Origin: Shouchella tritolerans
Lineage (GTDB): Bacteria > Bacillota > Bacilli > Bacillales > Bacillaceae_D
Direction: 5' to 3'
Length of the DNA: 64,000 bases
NCBI RefSeq assembly: GCF_025770735.1
Contig: NZ_JAODPB010000003.1
Span: forward strand, 620,001 to 684,000
Shown: in pieces, positions 36,128 to 45,485 of the stretch
Numbering within the stretch: the first letter of the stretch is position 1
Layout of the letters: each line of letters starts with the position of its first letter
Notes under the pieces: generated by a model
Seen by the model: the letters and a program-made list of their open reading frames with translations, nothing else
Told to the model about the DNA's origin: nothing
Database searches by the model: none
Position numbers and translations under genes: made by a program

Positions 36128-37645
36128 ATGATCAAGAAGCTGCAGCTGCCGCTGCAAACGATGAATTTAGTGCTGGGGTTTATGGTGTGGGTAATTATCT
36201 CGGCGCTGTTGCCCTTTATACGGGAAGATATCGCGATTCCCGCCGACCGGGTTGCTATCCTGACCGCGATCCCTGTAGTTCTCGGATCTGTTCTACGGAT
36301 TCCCCTCGGCTATTACGCCAACGTGGTGGGCGCGCGAATGGTGTTTATCACTAGTTTTATTCTGCTGTTGTTCCCGGTCTATTTTATCAGCATCGCGACA
36401 AGTTTTACGCATCTCGTGATCGGGGGATTGTTTCTTGGCATCGGGGGAGCCGTGTTTTCGGTAGGCGTCACCTCGTTACCCAAATACCATCCGAAGGAAA
36501 AGTTAGGGCTAGTAAACGGCATATATGGAATGGGCAATTTGGGGACGGCAATAACGACATTTGCCGCGCCAGTTGTTGCTACCCAGATCGGCTGGTCAGC
36601 TACCGTTCAGCTATACTTGATTCTGCTGCTGCTATTTGTTGCTTTAAACGCCGTTTTAGGGGACCGCAAAGAAACGAAGGTCAAAACCCCGATTATGGAG
36701 CAGATCAAAGGTGTATATAAAAATGATAAACTATGGTATTTTTCACTGTTTTATTTTATCACGTTCGGATCCTTTGTGGCCTTCACTGTATATTTGCCGA
36801 ATTTTTTGGTCAGCCATTTCGAACTGCCGAAAGTGGATGCAGGACTGCGGACCGCAGGCTTTATCCTGATTGCGACGTTTCTCCGTCCCGTGGGAGGATG
36901 GCTTGCGGATAAATTCAAGCCATTGTTTCTGCTGATGGGGGTGTTTATCGGATTGACATTGGCCGCAGTGGTGCTGGCGTTTTCCCCATCACTCGCTTTG
37001 TATACGGTTGGATGTCTGACGATAGCCGTTTGTGCAGGTCTTGGCAACGGAATTATTTTTAAGTTGGTGCCGTTTTATTTTAATAAACAAGCAGGCATTG
37101 TCAATGGAATCGTATCGATGATGGGCGGTTTGGGCGGATTTTTCCCGCCGTTGATGCTCTCGTTCATCCATTCAGTGACAGGTCAATACTCGATTGGGTT
37201 CATGGCTTTATCCCAAGTTGCGCTTGCGAGCTTTGTGCTAGTGGTGTGGATGTATTATCAGGACAAATTGACTGTTGCTTCCCAGGTGTTCAACTCCACT
37301 GGTCAGGGCATTTTGGTGACGGATGCCAAAAAGCGCATTCATGCTGTGAACCCCGCATTTACCAAATTGACGGGTTACAAAGAAGAAGAAGTAATAGGAA
37401 GGAATCCAAGCCTGCTTAAATCGGGGCGGCAATCATTGGAATTTTATCAAATCATGTGGACGGAGATTATGGAGAAGGGCAGCTGGCAAGGCGAAATTTG
37501 GAATCGCAGAAAGAATGGGGAAGAGTATCTTGAACTGTTAACCATCAATGCTGTAAAAGATGAAACGGGGGACATCGTTCATTATGTCGGCACGTTCAGC
37601 GATATTACAGCTCGCCCGCCGGGGGCAAATGACGCTCTCGTATAA
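36128..37645 (+). CDS. NarK/NarT-type nitrate transporter fused to a C-terminal PAS domain
   Basis: A 505-residue fusion. Residues ~1-380 form a 12-helix MFS nitrate/nitrite porter of the NarK family: RIPLGYYANVVGARM, GIGGAVFSVGVTSLPKYHP, GMGNLGTA and GNGIIFKLVPFYFNKQAG are characteristic (the G-x-G-N stretches are the nitrate signatures). Residues ~385-492 form a PAS domain: GQGILVTDAKKRIHAVNPAF, LTGYKEEEVIGRNP, WQGEIWNRRKNGEEY and HYVGTFSDIT. No kinase or cyclase follows. ATG 36128 is preferred over GTG 36119 or ATG 36122 by spacing to AAAAGG. The frame is open throughout, so the fusion is real in this sequence. Confidence 0.9.
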   Translation: MIKKLQLPLQTMNLVLGFMVWVIISALLPFIREDIAIPADRVAILTAIPVVLGSVLRIPLGYYANVVGARMVFITSFILLLFPVYFISIATSFTHLVIGGLFLGIGGAVFSVGVTSLPKYHPKEKLGLVNGIYGMGNLGTAITTFAAPVVATQIGWSATVQLYLILLLLFVALNAVLGDRKETKVKTPIMEQIKGVYKNDKLWYFSLFYFITFGSFVAFTVYLPNFLVSHFELPKVDAGLRTAGFILIATFLRPVGGWLADKFKPLFLLMGVFIGLTLAAVVLAFSPSLALYTVGCLTIAVCAGLGNGIIFKLVPFYFNKQAGIVNGIVSMMGGLGGFFPPLMLSFIHSVTGQYSIGFMALSQVALASFVLVVWMYYQDKLTVASQVFNSTGQGILVTDAKKRIHAVNPAFTKLTGYKEEEVIGRNPSLLKSGRQSLEFYQIMWTEIMEKGSWQGEIWNRRKNGEEYLELLTINAVKDETGDIVHYVGTFSDITARPPGANDALV

Positions 37646-37739
37646 CGACCGATGGCAGCAAGACATAGGCATGGTGGTCTGCCAATCGGGGCGACTGGAG
37701 AATGGGCGCTTAAACCTAGCTGAAAAAGGGGGCGATGAA

Positions 37740-38465
37740 ATGAAAAAAGCAAAAGTGGTCATTCCCCGGGAGCATGGCGGCTGGGCGATGATCAGCGTGC
37801 CTTATATTATCGGCATGATGGCAGCACAGCCAGTGGCGCTCCATCTGCCGCTCTTCCTTGCCTGGCTGTTGCTGTATTTAGCTTCTTATCCGTTGTTGCA
37901 AGCTTTAAGGAGAGGGAACAAGAAAAAAAGCTGGTTAAAATGGGGGGGCGGCTATGCCGCCAGCGCTGCTGCCTTTCTCATTCCGGTCGTGCTGATGGAG
38001 CCTTGGGTACTAGGATTCGCGCCTGTTCTGCTTGCATTCATGATGGTCCATATATGGCATGTTCGCCGAAAAGCGGAACGCGCGCTATTCAATGATATTT
38101 GTGCGATTCTGCTGTTCTGCACTGGAGGTGCAGCCGCTTATTTCCTAGGCGGAGGTGGGTTCGATAACGGGCTTACGGCAGTGGTTCTGTTTAATTTCCT
38201 GTATTTTACCGGGACGGTGTTTTTCGTGAAATCTGTGTTTCGTGAGCGGAAGAACAGGCGGTATACATACTACTCGAAGATCTATCATGCTGTCATTTTA
38301 GCGGTGCCATTGTTGTTCGGCAATCCATGGCTGAGCCTGGCGTATTTATTTCCGCTGCTGCGCGCCCTCAAGTTTTCAGGTACAAGCATGAAACCAATGA
38401 AAGTTGGCATTCTAGAAACTGTCGGGGCGGTTCAGTTTCTTATTGTAGTAGTGCTCTGTTTCTAA
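37740..38465 (+). CDS. ywiC: YwiC-like membrane protein
   Basis: A 241-residue protein with about seven membrane helices, starting PREHGGWAMISVPYIIGMM, the signature of the YwiC family. In B. subtilis ywiC is also next to narGHJI. Function is unknown; the motif is shared with bacterial membrane proteins linked to anaerobic or nitrate metabolism. ATG 37740 follows an AAAGGGGG site 7 bases upstream. The last gene of the nitrate block, followed by a terminator. Confidence 0.85.
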   Translation: MKKAKVVIPREHGGWAMISVPYIIGMMAAQPVALHLPLFLAWLLLYLASYPLLQALRRGNKKKSWLKWGGGYAASAAAFLIPVVLMEPWVLGFAPVLLAFMMVHIWHVRRKAERALFNDICAILLFCTGGAAAYFLGGGGFDNGLTAVVLFNFLYFTGTVFFVKSVFRERKNRRYTYYSKIYHAVILAVPLLFGNPWLSLAYLFPLLRALKFSGTSMKPMKVGILETVGAVQFLIVVVLCF

Positions 38466-38535
38466 AGATAACCTTTATAACGAAAAGGCAATGTTCTCCA
38501 TCAGACTTAAGGTTTTGCTATATACTGTCTTAATC

Positions 38536-38562
38536 TGAAAGCCCTCTTAGGGGCTTTTTTCC
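38536..38562 (+). terminator. Intrinsic terminator at the end of the nitrate block
   Basis: AAAGCCC and GGGCTTT form a 7-bp stem with a short loop and T6. Confidence 0.8.
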
Positions 38563-38656
38563 GTTTACGCAGGCGGGCACGATCATCCACAAAGAAATAC
38601 CGTAAAGCTTAAAAAACTCCTATTTATGCGAACGAGAAAAGCGCGTACACTCATTT

Positions 38657-38672
38657 ATGAAAGGGTTTTCAT
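38657..38672. promoter_or_regulatory. Candidate cre (CcpA) site before the sugar-importer operon
   Basis: ATGAAAGGGTTTTCAT is a near-perfect dyad and matches cre with one central mismatch (GGG for GCG). It is 20 bases before the start codon, where a bound CcpA would block elongation. Confidence 0.45.
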
Positions 38673-38692
38673 TAATAAAGGGGGGAGCAAGC

Positions 38693-40366
38693 ATGAAGAC
38701 GAAAATCACCTATTTGTGTTTTGGCATGCTCACACTGGTGCTTGCTGGATGTAGCGAAGAGTCAAACCAAAAGGAAAGCTCAGTTGAACCAGTAGCAACC
38801 GCAAATGAGTTGCCGCAAACGTTTGAAGAGCCAGTGACGCTTAATGTCATCAAGCATGTGTCGGGCGATATTTTCTTTCGCGACGGGGAAACGATAGAAG
38901 ACAATGTCCACACAGATTGGGTCAAAGAAACATTTAATATTGACTTGAATTATTTATGGACAACGAGCGGGCCAGGAGAAACCTTTGATACAAAGCTACA
39001 GCTAAGCATGTCAGCCAATGAAGAATTGCCGTCGATTTTAGCATTGCGCAGCGATATTACACAAGATCTCATTGATTCTGGCCGTGTGATGGAAGTTGGT
39101 GAACTGTTTGACAAGTATGCCTCAGACACATGGAAAGAAGCGATGGCGGCTGATCCTCACGCTTGGGATCCCTATATTCGCGAGGAAGGGCGGATGGCTA
39201 TCCCCATTTTGGATTACGAAATGAATGGCGATTCGGTCTTGTTTATCCGTCAAGACTGGATGGACGCCCTTGGGCTCGAGCCCCCGGAAACGCTGGATGA
39301 TATCGAGGAATTGATGGACGCATTTGTCAATGAAGATCCGACTGGCACTGGAGAGAAAACGTATGGCCTAGCTGTTGGATTTGCCAATGCTTTAAACACA
39401 TGGATGTCTGAAGTTGATTGGGTGTTTGGCGCTTATGGCGGCATGCCTGACCAGTGGAATTTAGCTGCCGATGGTACTTTAGAACATGGCTCGGTTCAAC
39501 CAGAAATAAAAGAAGGGCTGGAAACGATGAGGCGTTGGATGGAAAAAGGCTATATCCATCCAGAGTCAGGCCTTTGGGATGAGGGCAAAGCGGCAGAACT
39601 GTTCACATCTGGGCGAGCCGGCATCATTGCTGGTCCTCATTGGATGCCTGACTGGCCTTTAAGCGAGCTAAAGCAAAATGTAGAGGGCGCTGAGTACCGG
39701 GCTTATGACATTCCAAGTGGTCCAGACGGGCAAAAAGGGCGTTCCACCGGGATTACTTCACACAATGGGGCAGTGATGATTAATGCAGACGCTACAGAAG
39801 ATGAAATCCAAGCATTCTTTGTTTATCAAAATTATCTGTTTGACCATTTTGCCAACCCAACTGAAGGAAGCGAGTTTGAATATGGCTTTGCAGAAGGCTA
39901 CGACTACGTCATAAAAGACGGAGAAGTGAAGTACAGCGATGATGACATTCCTGGCGGGCGCATTGATCCTGTGAAATATACACTCACATTTGATGGAGCG
40001 CGGATACCATCTCTTTATATCAATACACTTGCTGATTTTGCACGGGGTCATGAGCCAGAAACGCCGTTCCAACAGAAAATGCATTTGCAGTATCCAGAAC
40101 AAGCCTGGGAGGGCGCACGGATTGTTGTAGACGGACAGGATGCACAAATTCCAAGCATGTTTACTGGCGCTCCTACTGCAACCATGCTGCAAAAAGGCGA
40201 TACCCTTGATACGTTGCTGAAGGAGAACTTTAGCAAAATGATTTATGGAGAAAAACCAATCGATGATTTTGAGGCGCTCGTTGAACAATGGGAAGCTTCA
40301 GGCGGCGATGATTTAACAGCCGAAGTGAATGAATGGTTTAAATCGGTTCAAGAAAACCAAGAGTAA
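38693..40366 (+). CDS. Sugar ABC importer, LplA-like substrate-binding lipoprotein
   Basis: A 557-residue extracellular binding protein of the large LplA/YtcQ group. ATG 38693 follows GGGGGGAG. The lipoprotein signal ends LVLAGC (Cys near residue 19). Typical stretches include HTDWVKETFNIDLNYLW, PTGTGEKTYGLAVG, a Trp-rich substrate face and KAAELFTSGRAGIIAG. These proteins bind oligosaccharides, often uronic or plant-derived. The two-component system next to it and the permeases after that form a complete import unit lacking its own ATPase, as usual (MsmX-type ATPase shared). Confidence 0.88.
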   Translation: MKTKITYLCFGMLTLVLAGCSEESNQKESSVEPVATANELPQTFEEPVTLNVIKHVSGDIFFRDGETIEDNVHTDWVKETFNIDLNYLWTTSGPGETFDTKLQLSMSANEELPSILALRSDITQDLIDSGRVMEVGELFDKYASDTWKEAMAADPHAWDPYIREEGRMAIPILDYEMNGDSVLFIRQDWMDALGLEPPETLDDIEELMDAFVNEDPTGTGEKTYGLAVGFANALNTWMSEVDWVFGAYGGMPDQWNLAADGTLEHGSVQPEIKEGLETMRRWMEKGYIHPESGLWDEGKAAELFTSGRAGIIAGPHWMPDWPLSELKQNVEGAEYRAYDIPSGPDGQKGRSTGITSHNGAVMINADATEDEIQAFFVYQNYLFDHFANPTEGSEFEYGFAEGYDYVIKDGEVKYSDDDIPGGRIDPVKYTLTFDGARIPSLYINTLADFARGHEPETPFQQKMHLQYPEQAWEGARIVVDGQDAQIPSMFTGAPTATMLQKGDTLDTLLKENFSKMIYGEKPIDDFEALVEQWEASGGDDLTAEVNEWFKSVQENQE

Positions 40367-40432
40367 AAAAACAGCTCTCCTCTGCAAGCGAAATGGGTTG
40401 TATCCTAAAAGCGAAGGAGGAGAGTCGATAAA

Positions 40433-42130
40433 ATGAAGCATTTATCTCTATTCCAAAAAATGGTGGCCAGTATTGTTTTTTTGTTGCTTCCGGTTATAGC
40501 TCTTTATACGTATTTTTATTATGTGAGCGAACAAGTTGTCCGTGAGGAAGTGCACTCTCGTAATTTAAGTCGTCTTGAAGTCACAATGAACAGGCTGGAG
40601 GCAGACATCTGGCAGCTTTCGCAGTTTTTAATCGCCCTCAGTATTGATTCAGATGTAGACAAGCTTCGCAATGTCGAATTGATGCGTCCATACGAGGCGG
40701 TTGTGATTAAAGATGCCGTACAGCAGAAACTCCTTCTTTACCAGCAACTTAGTAACATGCTTGTCGATGTAAGTGTTTATTTGCCCGACGGCGAACGAAC
40801 CATTTCAACGATGCCGCAATTGCCAAAACAGCCTAGAGCGTTATCGCCTTCGTGGACGTACGTGGAGGCTGGATCGAATATCGATCACGTCAAACCGTAC
40901 TTCATCCAACATTTTCAATATCCTAGCCAAGGAAAACCCGTTGGCAACAATGTTGTCATTGAAGCAAGACTTTATGCAGAAAGCATTCGAGCCCATTTGC
41001 TCTCACTGGAGTCATCTGGGGAAGAAACCGCTTTGTTTTACAACAAAGAACATCATGCGATTGTCTCGGCTGGTAATCACGAGGCCGTGATTGAGAAATT
41101 TAACCAACATGGCGGCAATCAAAGGGACGGAATGTTCACGTATGAAGAAGATGACAAGGAATACGTTGTCACCTATGTACAATCCCCTTCACTCGGCTGG
41201 GCATTAATAGACGTTGTCCCTATGGAAAATGTATTAGAGCCGATTAAAACGACGCGGCTGTGGTTTTATGTGACTGTAGCAATGCTATTGCTCTTTGGGG
41301 TTGCTGCTGCTTGGCTCTTATACACGCAAATCCATCGGCCAATCGATAGGTTAAAAGATGGGATTTTGGCATTTAAAGGGGCCGATTATAGCGTGCGGAT
41401 GAAAGTGCCTAAGCAAAAAGAGTTCGCCATTGCCATGAATGGATTCAATGAAATGGCCGAACAAATTCAGACATTGATTGAACAGGTGCTTGCTGAAAAA
41501 ATCCGTTCTCAAGAGGCATCGTTGAAGCTGTTGCAAGCACAAATTGATCCTCATTTTTTGTACAATTGCTTGTTTTATATTAAAAATATGGCAAAAGTGA
41601 ATAACACCAATGCTGTGGAAGCAATGGCCCTGCATTTAGGTGATTATTTCCGCTATCGTGTAAAAGTGGAGGAAGAAAAAACAACGATAGCAGAAGAAAT
41701 CAAACTTGTTGAAAATTTTTTAGCGATCCATGCGTTGCGAAAAAGGCGTTTGCACTATGATATTGTGGTGCCTGATGAAATGAACACGATCACGATTCCG
41801 AGGCTCATTATACAGCCGATTGTTGAAAATGCGATTGTCCATGCCATTGAAAACATCGAAGGCGATGGATACATCCATATTACCGGTGAAATAAGTGGGG
41901 ATAGCATCTGCCGCCTGACAGTAGAAAACAATGGCCCGAAACTTGGCACGGGCAAAATCAACCAATTACAACGGATGCTTGAAGAGGACGTCCTTTCTGA
42001 GAGTTACGGCATGCGCAACGTTCATCAACGTTTAAGACAGACATATGCTGGCCGCTCTGGCCTCGTACTATCGGAATCAGGGCTCGGCGGTTTAAAAGTC
42101 GAGATTTTATTCGAACAGGGGGTCGTCTGA
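40433..42130 (+). CDS. YesM-type sensor histidine kinase
   Basis: A 565-residue kinase with a helix at about residues 10-30, an outside sensor domain (about 32-275), a second helix (277-297), a HAMP domain (about 298-350), and a His_kinase/HATPase module. The phospho-acceptor motif is KLLQAQIDPHFLYNCLFYI (His near 372). N-box PIVENAIVHAIE and a G-box complete it. Pairs with the following AraC-type response regulator with no gap. Likely senses the sugar bound or imported by the adjacent ABC system. Confidence 0.92.
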   Translation: MKHLSLFQKMVASIVFLLLPVIALYTYFYYVSEQVVREEVHSRNLSRLEVTMNRLEADIWQLSQFLIALSIDSDVDKLRNVELMRPYEAVVIKDAVQQKLLLYQQLSNMLVDVSVYLPDGERTISTMPQLPKQPRALSPSWTYVEAGSNIDHVKPYFIQHFQYPSQGKPVGNNVVIEARLYAESIRAHLLSLESSGEETALFYNKEHHAIVSAGNHEAVIEKFNQHGGNQRDGMFTYEEDDKEYVVTYVQSPSLGWALIDVVPMENVLEPIKTTRLWFYVTVAMLLLFGVAAAWLLYTQIHRPIDRLKDGILAFKGADYSVRMKVPKQKEFAIAMNGFNEMAEQIQTLIEQVLAEKIRSQEASLKLLQAQIDPHFLYNCLFYIKNMAKVNNTNAVEAMALHLGDYFRYRVKVEEEKTTIAEEIKLVENFLAIHALRKRRLHYDIVVPDEMNTITIPRLIIQPIVENAIVHAIENIEGDGYIHITGEISGDSICRLTVENNGPKLGTGKINQLQRMLEEDVLSESYGMRNVHQRLRQTYAGRSGLVLSESGLGGLKVEILFEQGVV

Positions 42131-43354
42131 ATGGATGATGCAGGGAAATCGTTCGAATTGCTACTTGTTGATGATGAGGAAGCGACGGTGCTTGGTTTAT
42201 CGGCTTTGCCATGGGAAACGCTTGGCATCGACCGTGTACATTGCGCATGTTCAGCAAGCGAAGCGCTAGCCTCTTTGGAAAAAGGGAATGTAGATGTCGT
42301 TGTTACCGACATTAGAATGCCAGGGAAATCAGGAATTGATTTGCTCGCTGAAATGGAAAAGAGTCCATATGCGCCAAAATGTTTATTGCTATCTGGTTAC
42401 GCAGAATTTGCTTATGCGCAAGCAGCCATTCAAGCCCAAGCAGTCGATTATTTGCTAAAGCCAGTCAGCGATGAGCAATTAATGCAAGCGGTTAGCCGCG
42501 CTCTGTCGCTACGGAAAAGCGAACTGGAGAAGTTGCAGTTGCAAAAGCGTTCAATGGAAGCGATTCGCAACAACATTGGCGATTATTTTGAACAGGTCAT
42601 AACACCGTGGCTGTCCAGCAAAAAGAGCACTTTTGAAACGGAACAAGAGCTAAAGAGCTACGGCTTGCCAACAGATATAAACGTGCAAGCACTATGGTTA
42701 TTCGTTCATATTCATAAGGAGCCATCAACGGAGGATGTTGATGAGATTAAATCGGTTATGGCCAGTAATCTAACGAGAATAACGGCGACAGCAACGTTCA
42801 ATTTATACAAAAACCTCTATGCCGTTTTGCTTTATCCATTGAGCTCGCAGAAGGATAAATCGCTTTTAAACGTGGTGAAACCGCACATGTTGTCGCTCAA
42901 AACGCAATTACGAAAACAATGCCAAGCACCTATCACATTAACTACCTCGCTGCCATTCTTGTTCTGGGAAGAAGGTCCTAAGATTTACCAAAGCTTCCTT
43001 TCAGGAACATCGCCATTGGTTCAGGAAGTACGCCATAAAAAAGAACAGCTGGCCGTTCGCGTTTATGAATATGTAGAAGCACACTTTTTTGAACAGCCTA
43101 GCTTGCAAGAAGTAGCAGACCACCTCTTTTTAAACGCGGCTTACTTATCAAAGCGGTTTAAAGAAGAGACAGGCGAGAAGTTTAGCGATTACATCCATCG
43201 TTTGCGCATGGATCGTGCGGTGGAACTCCTCGCAGAGACAAATATGAAAGTTTCGCAAATCGCAAAAAAACTTGGATACAAAGATGCATCTTATTTTATC
43301 AAAGTATTCAAGAGAGAGTTTCATATGACCCCACAAGAGTTTAGAAGCAGGTAA
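42131..43354 (+). CDS. YesN-type response regulator with AraC DNA-binding domain
   Basis: A 407-residue regulator. The receiver domain (about residues 8-125) has LLLVDDEEATVLG and VVVTDIRMPGKSG with phospho-Asp near 60. A middle linker of ~170 residues precedes an AraC HTH pair (about 305-405): SLQEVADHLFLNAAYLSKRFKEETG and KVSQIAKKLGYKDASYFIKVFKREF. It would activate the surrounding import operon. Confidence 0.92.
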   Translation: MDDAGKSFELLLVDDEEATVLGLSALPWETLGIDRVHCACSASEALASLEKGNVDVVVTDIRMPGKSGIDLLAEMEKSPYAPKCLLLSGYAEFAYAQAAIQAQAVDYLLKPVSDEQLMQAVSRALSLRKSELEKLQLQKRSMEAIRNNIGDYFEQVITPWLSSKKSTFETEQELKSYGLPTDINVQALWLFVHIHKEPSTEDVDEIKSVMASNLTRITATATFNLYKNLYAVLLYPLSSQKDKSLLNVVKPHMLSLKTQLRKQCQAPITLTTSLPFLFWEEGPKIYQSFLSGTSPLVQEVRHKKEQLAVRVYEYVEAHFFEQPSLQEVADHLFLNAAYLSKRFKEETGEKFSDYIHRLRMDRAVELLAETNMKVSQIAKKLGYKDASYFIKVFKREFHMTPQEFRSR

Positions 43355-43367
43355 AGGAGTGAATTGC

Positions 43368-44318
43368 GTGAAGTCAGCTCAGACAGGAGGGCAACCGCTG
43401 CCGATTTTGTTGAAGAAAAAACAATCATGGGACATGAAACGGAATTGGCCGTTGCATGTCCTCGTCATGCCTGCCATTTTACTTGCTATCGTTTTTAACT
43501 ACATCCCATTGGGCGGCATCATTATGGCTTTCCAAGAATACAAGCCTTGGTTTGGCTTTGCTGGATCAGAATGGGTTGGATTCGAACATTTTCAGCGAAT
43601 TTTTGCATTTAGTGAAGGCAGGCAAGTAATTTGGAATACGCTTGTTATTTCCAGTTTTAAAATTGTCTTTCAACTGGTAATTCCGATTATGTTTGCCCTG
43701 CTGTTAAATGAAGTAAGGGTTATGGCGTTAAAACGTTCGATCCAAACACTCGTGTATTTGCCTCATTTTCTTTCTTGGGTGATTTTAGGCGGCATTTTGC
43801 TCGATTTGTTGTCAGTCGACGGCGGTTTAGTGAACCAAGTACTTGCTAGCATCGGCATCAATCCAATTTTCTTTCTAGGCGATGGCGACTGGTTTCGCGT
43901 AACCGTCATTGCCAGTGATGTCTGGAAAGACTTCGGTTTTTCGGCGATTGTCTTTTTAGCTGCGCTTGCAGGCATTAACCCGAGTCTGTATGAAGCAGCA
44001 GTCGTTGACGGGGCCAATCGTTTTCAGCAAGTGCTTTATATTACGTTGCCTGCGCTTTTGCCTATTACGATTGTAGTAGCGACTTTGGCGCTAGGCAATA
44101 TTTTAAATGCAGGATTTGACCAAATCTTTAACTTATATAATCCGCTTGTGTATGACAAAGGCGATATTATTGATACGTATGTGTATCGGCAAGGGTTAAT
44201 TGGCGGCAATTTTAGCTATGCAACAGCCGTAGGCTTGTTTAAATCCGTCATTGCGTTCATCTTGATTGTGATTGGATATCGCCTTGCCTACAAATACGCA
44301 AACTACCGGATTTTTTAG
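43368..44318 (+). CDS. Sugar ABC importer permease, LplB-like
   Basis: A 316-residue permease with six membrane helices. GTG 43368 is selected since AAAGGAG (43353-43359) overlaps the other GTG at 43359. The EAA loop reads ALAGINPSLYEAAVVDGANRFQQVLYITLPAL (about residues 200-230). YNPLVYDKGDIIDTYVYRQGL near the end is typical of LplB. Pairs with the next gene. Confidence 0.92.
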   Translation: MKSAQTGGQPLPILLKKKQSWDMKRNWPLHVLVMPAILLAIVFNYIPLGGIIMAFQEYKPWFGFAGSEWVGFEHFQRIFAFSEGRQVIWNTLVISSFKIVFQLVIPIMFALLLNEVRVMALKRSIQTLVYLPHFLSWVILGGILLDLLSVDGGLVNQVLASIGINPIFFLGDGDWFRVTVIASDVWKDFGFSAIVFLAALAGINPSLYEAAVVDGANRFQQVLYITLPALLPITIVVATLALGNILNAGFDQIFNLYNPLVYDKGDIIDTYVYRQGLIGGNFSYATAVGLFKSVIAFILIVIGYRLAYKYANYRIF

Positions 44319-44328
44319 GAGGGGTGGC

Positions 44329-45210
44329 ATGCATTACCACAGCCGGACATACCGCATTTTTTCTGTGTTTAATATTGTCTTTTTGCTTGTGCTTAGCGCC
44401 ATTTGCATTATGCCGCTTATCCATATACTCGCCGTCTCATTTAGTGCGCCCGCTCCCGCCAATGCCAATCTTGTCCGCTTTTGGCCAGTTGACTTTACAG
44501 TGTCTGCCTGGGAGCAGACGTTTGGCAATCAAAACTTTTTGCGTGCGTTATGGAACGGCGTCTTTCGGACAGTCCTTGGCACGGTAATCAGCCTCGCCAC
44601 GATTACACTTGCCGCTTATGCACTTTCAAAAGAAGACCGGGAGTTTAAAGGCAGAAAAATGTACATGTATGCACTTGTGTTTGTCATGCTTTTTAATGGC
44701 GGTCTTATTCCCACATATATCCTCGTCCAAAATCTTGGCTTGATCAATACGATTTGGGCACTTGTCTTACCTGGAGCTGTAAATGTATTTAATCTGATTT
44801 TGTTGTTAAATTTTTTCCGAACAGGCGTGCCGAAGTCACTGGAAGAGGCGGCTTTTATAGATGGAGCGGGACACTTCCAAATTTTATTTAAAATTTATTT
44901 GCCTATCTCTTTGCCAGCCTTGGCCACAGTTGGGCTGTTCACCATGGTGGGCCAATGGAATTCATGGTTTGATGGGCTCATTTATTTGACTGACTCCACC
45001 AAGTATCCGTTATCGACATTTTTGCAAACGATTATCGTTCAAAATGATTTTTCCCAGCTCAATGTCAATCCTGACGAAGTGAAAGCATTGTCTGAAAGGA
45101 CAGTCCGTTCTGCTCAAATTTTTATTGGCGCACTGCCGATTATCATCGTATACCCATTTTTGCAAAAGTACTTTGTCAAAGGGATTGTGCTTGGCTCGGT
45201 AAAAGAGTAG
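44329..45210 (+). CDS. Sugar ABC importer permease, LplC-like
   Basis: A 293-residue six-helix permease with ATG 44329 behind AGGAGGGG. EAA motif: GVPKSLEEAAFIDGAGHFQILFKIYLPIS (about residues 168-196); AYALSKEDREFKGRK marks the cytoplasmic loop after the second helix. Last gene of the operon; no glycoside hydrolase is in it, so the imported sugar must be handled by an enzyme encoded elsewhere, possibly the GH4 enzyme 2 kb downstream. Confidence 0.92.
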   Translation: MHYHSRTYRIFSVFNIVFLLVLSAICIMPLIHILAVSFSAPAPANANLVRFWPVDFTVSAWEQTFGNQNFLRALWNGVFRTVLGTVISLATITLAAYALSKEDREFKGRKMYMYALVFVMLFNGGLIPTYILVQNLGLINTIWALVLPGAVNVFNLILLLNFFRTGVPKSLEEAAFIDGAGHFQILFKIYLPISLPALATVGLFTMVGQWNSWFDGLIYLTDSTKYPLSTFLQTIIVQNDFSQLNVNPDEVKALSERTVRSAQIFIGALPIIIVYPFLQKYFVKGIVLGSVKE

Positions 45211-45227
45211 CGGTTGTCTACAGTCTG

Positions 45228-45259
45228 AGACGGACGCTATTGGCGCCCGTCTTTTTTTA
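45228..45259 (+). terminator. Terminator of the sugar-importer operon, overlapping the end of rsoA
   Basis: AGACGGACGC and GCGCCCGTCT form a 10-bp stem with one mismatch, followed by T7. The last codons of the opposite-strand rsoA gene are part of the hairpin. Confidence 0.85.
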
Positions 45260-45485
45260 GCGTATACAGCGCTTTTGTTTCCGCTGCGATATTAGCGCCA
45301 TGGACGAATTCGTAGAAGCCAGGAGCATTCATGTTTTCAATCACAGGCATTTTTTCAAAGATTTTGAGCTTGATTTCCTGTTCTAAATCTTCACGGTTAG
45401 CCGGGTCTGTTGAATAAAGGCTTTTTTTAATCTTTAAATCAAAGGCCGCCAAAATGGTTTCATAGTCCTGGTATTCTTTCGCCAT
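45237..45485 (-). CDS. rsoA: RsoA-like sigma co-factor (YvrHa)
   Basis: An 82-residue protein that starts with MAKEYQDYETILAAF and has a Leu/Ile/Lys-rich helical body with FEKMP. Size, position and one-base overlap with the sigma factor gene match RsoA (YvrHa) of B. subtilis, which supplies the sigma region 2-like half and works only together with SigO. Identification by size and linkage more than by motif. Its ribosome site lies in the end of the upstream gene (GGAGG). Confidence 0.75.
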   Translation of the reverse strand: MAKEYQDYETILAAFDLKIKKSLYSTDPANREDLEQEIKLKIFEKMPVIENMNAPGFYEFVHGANIAAETKALYTLKKDGRQ

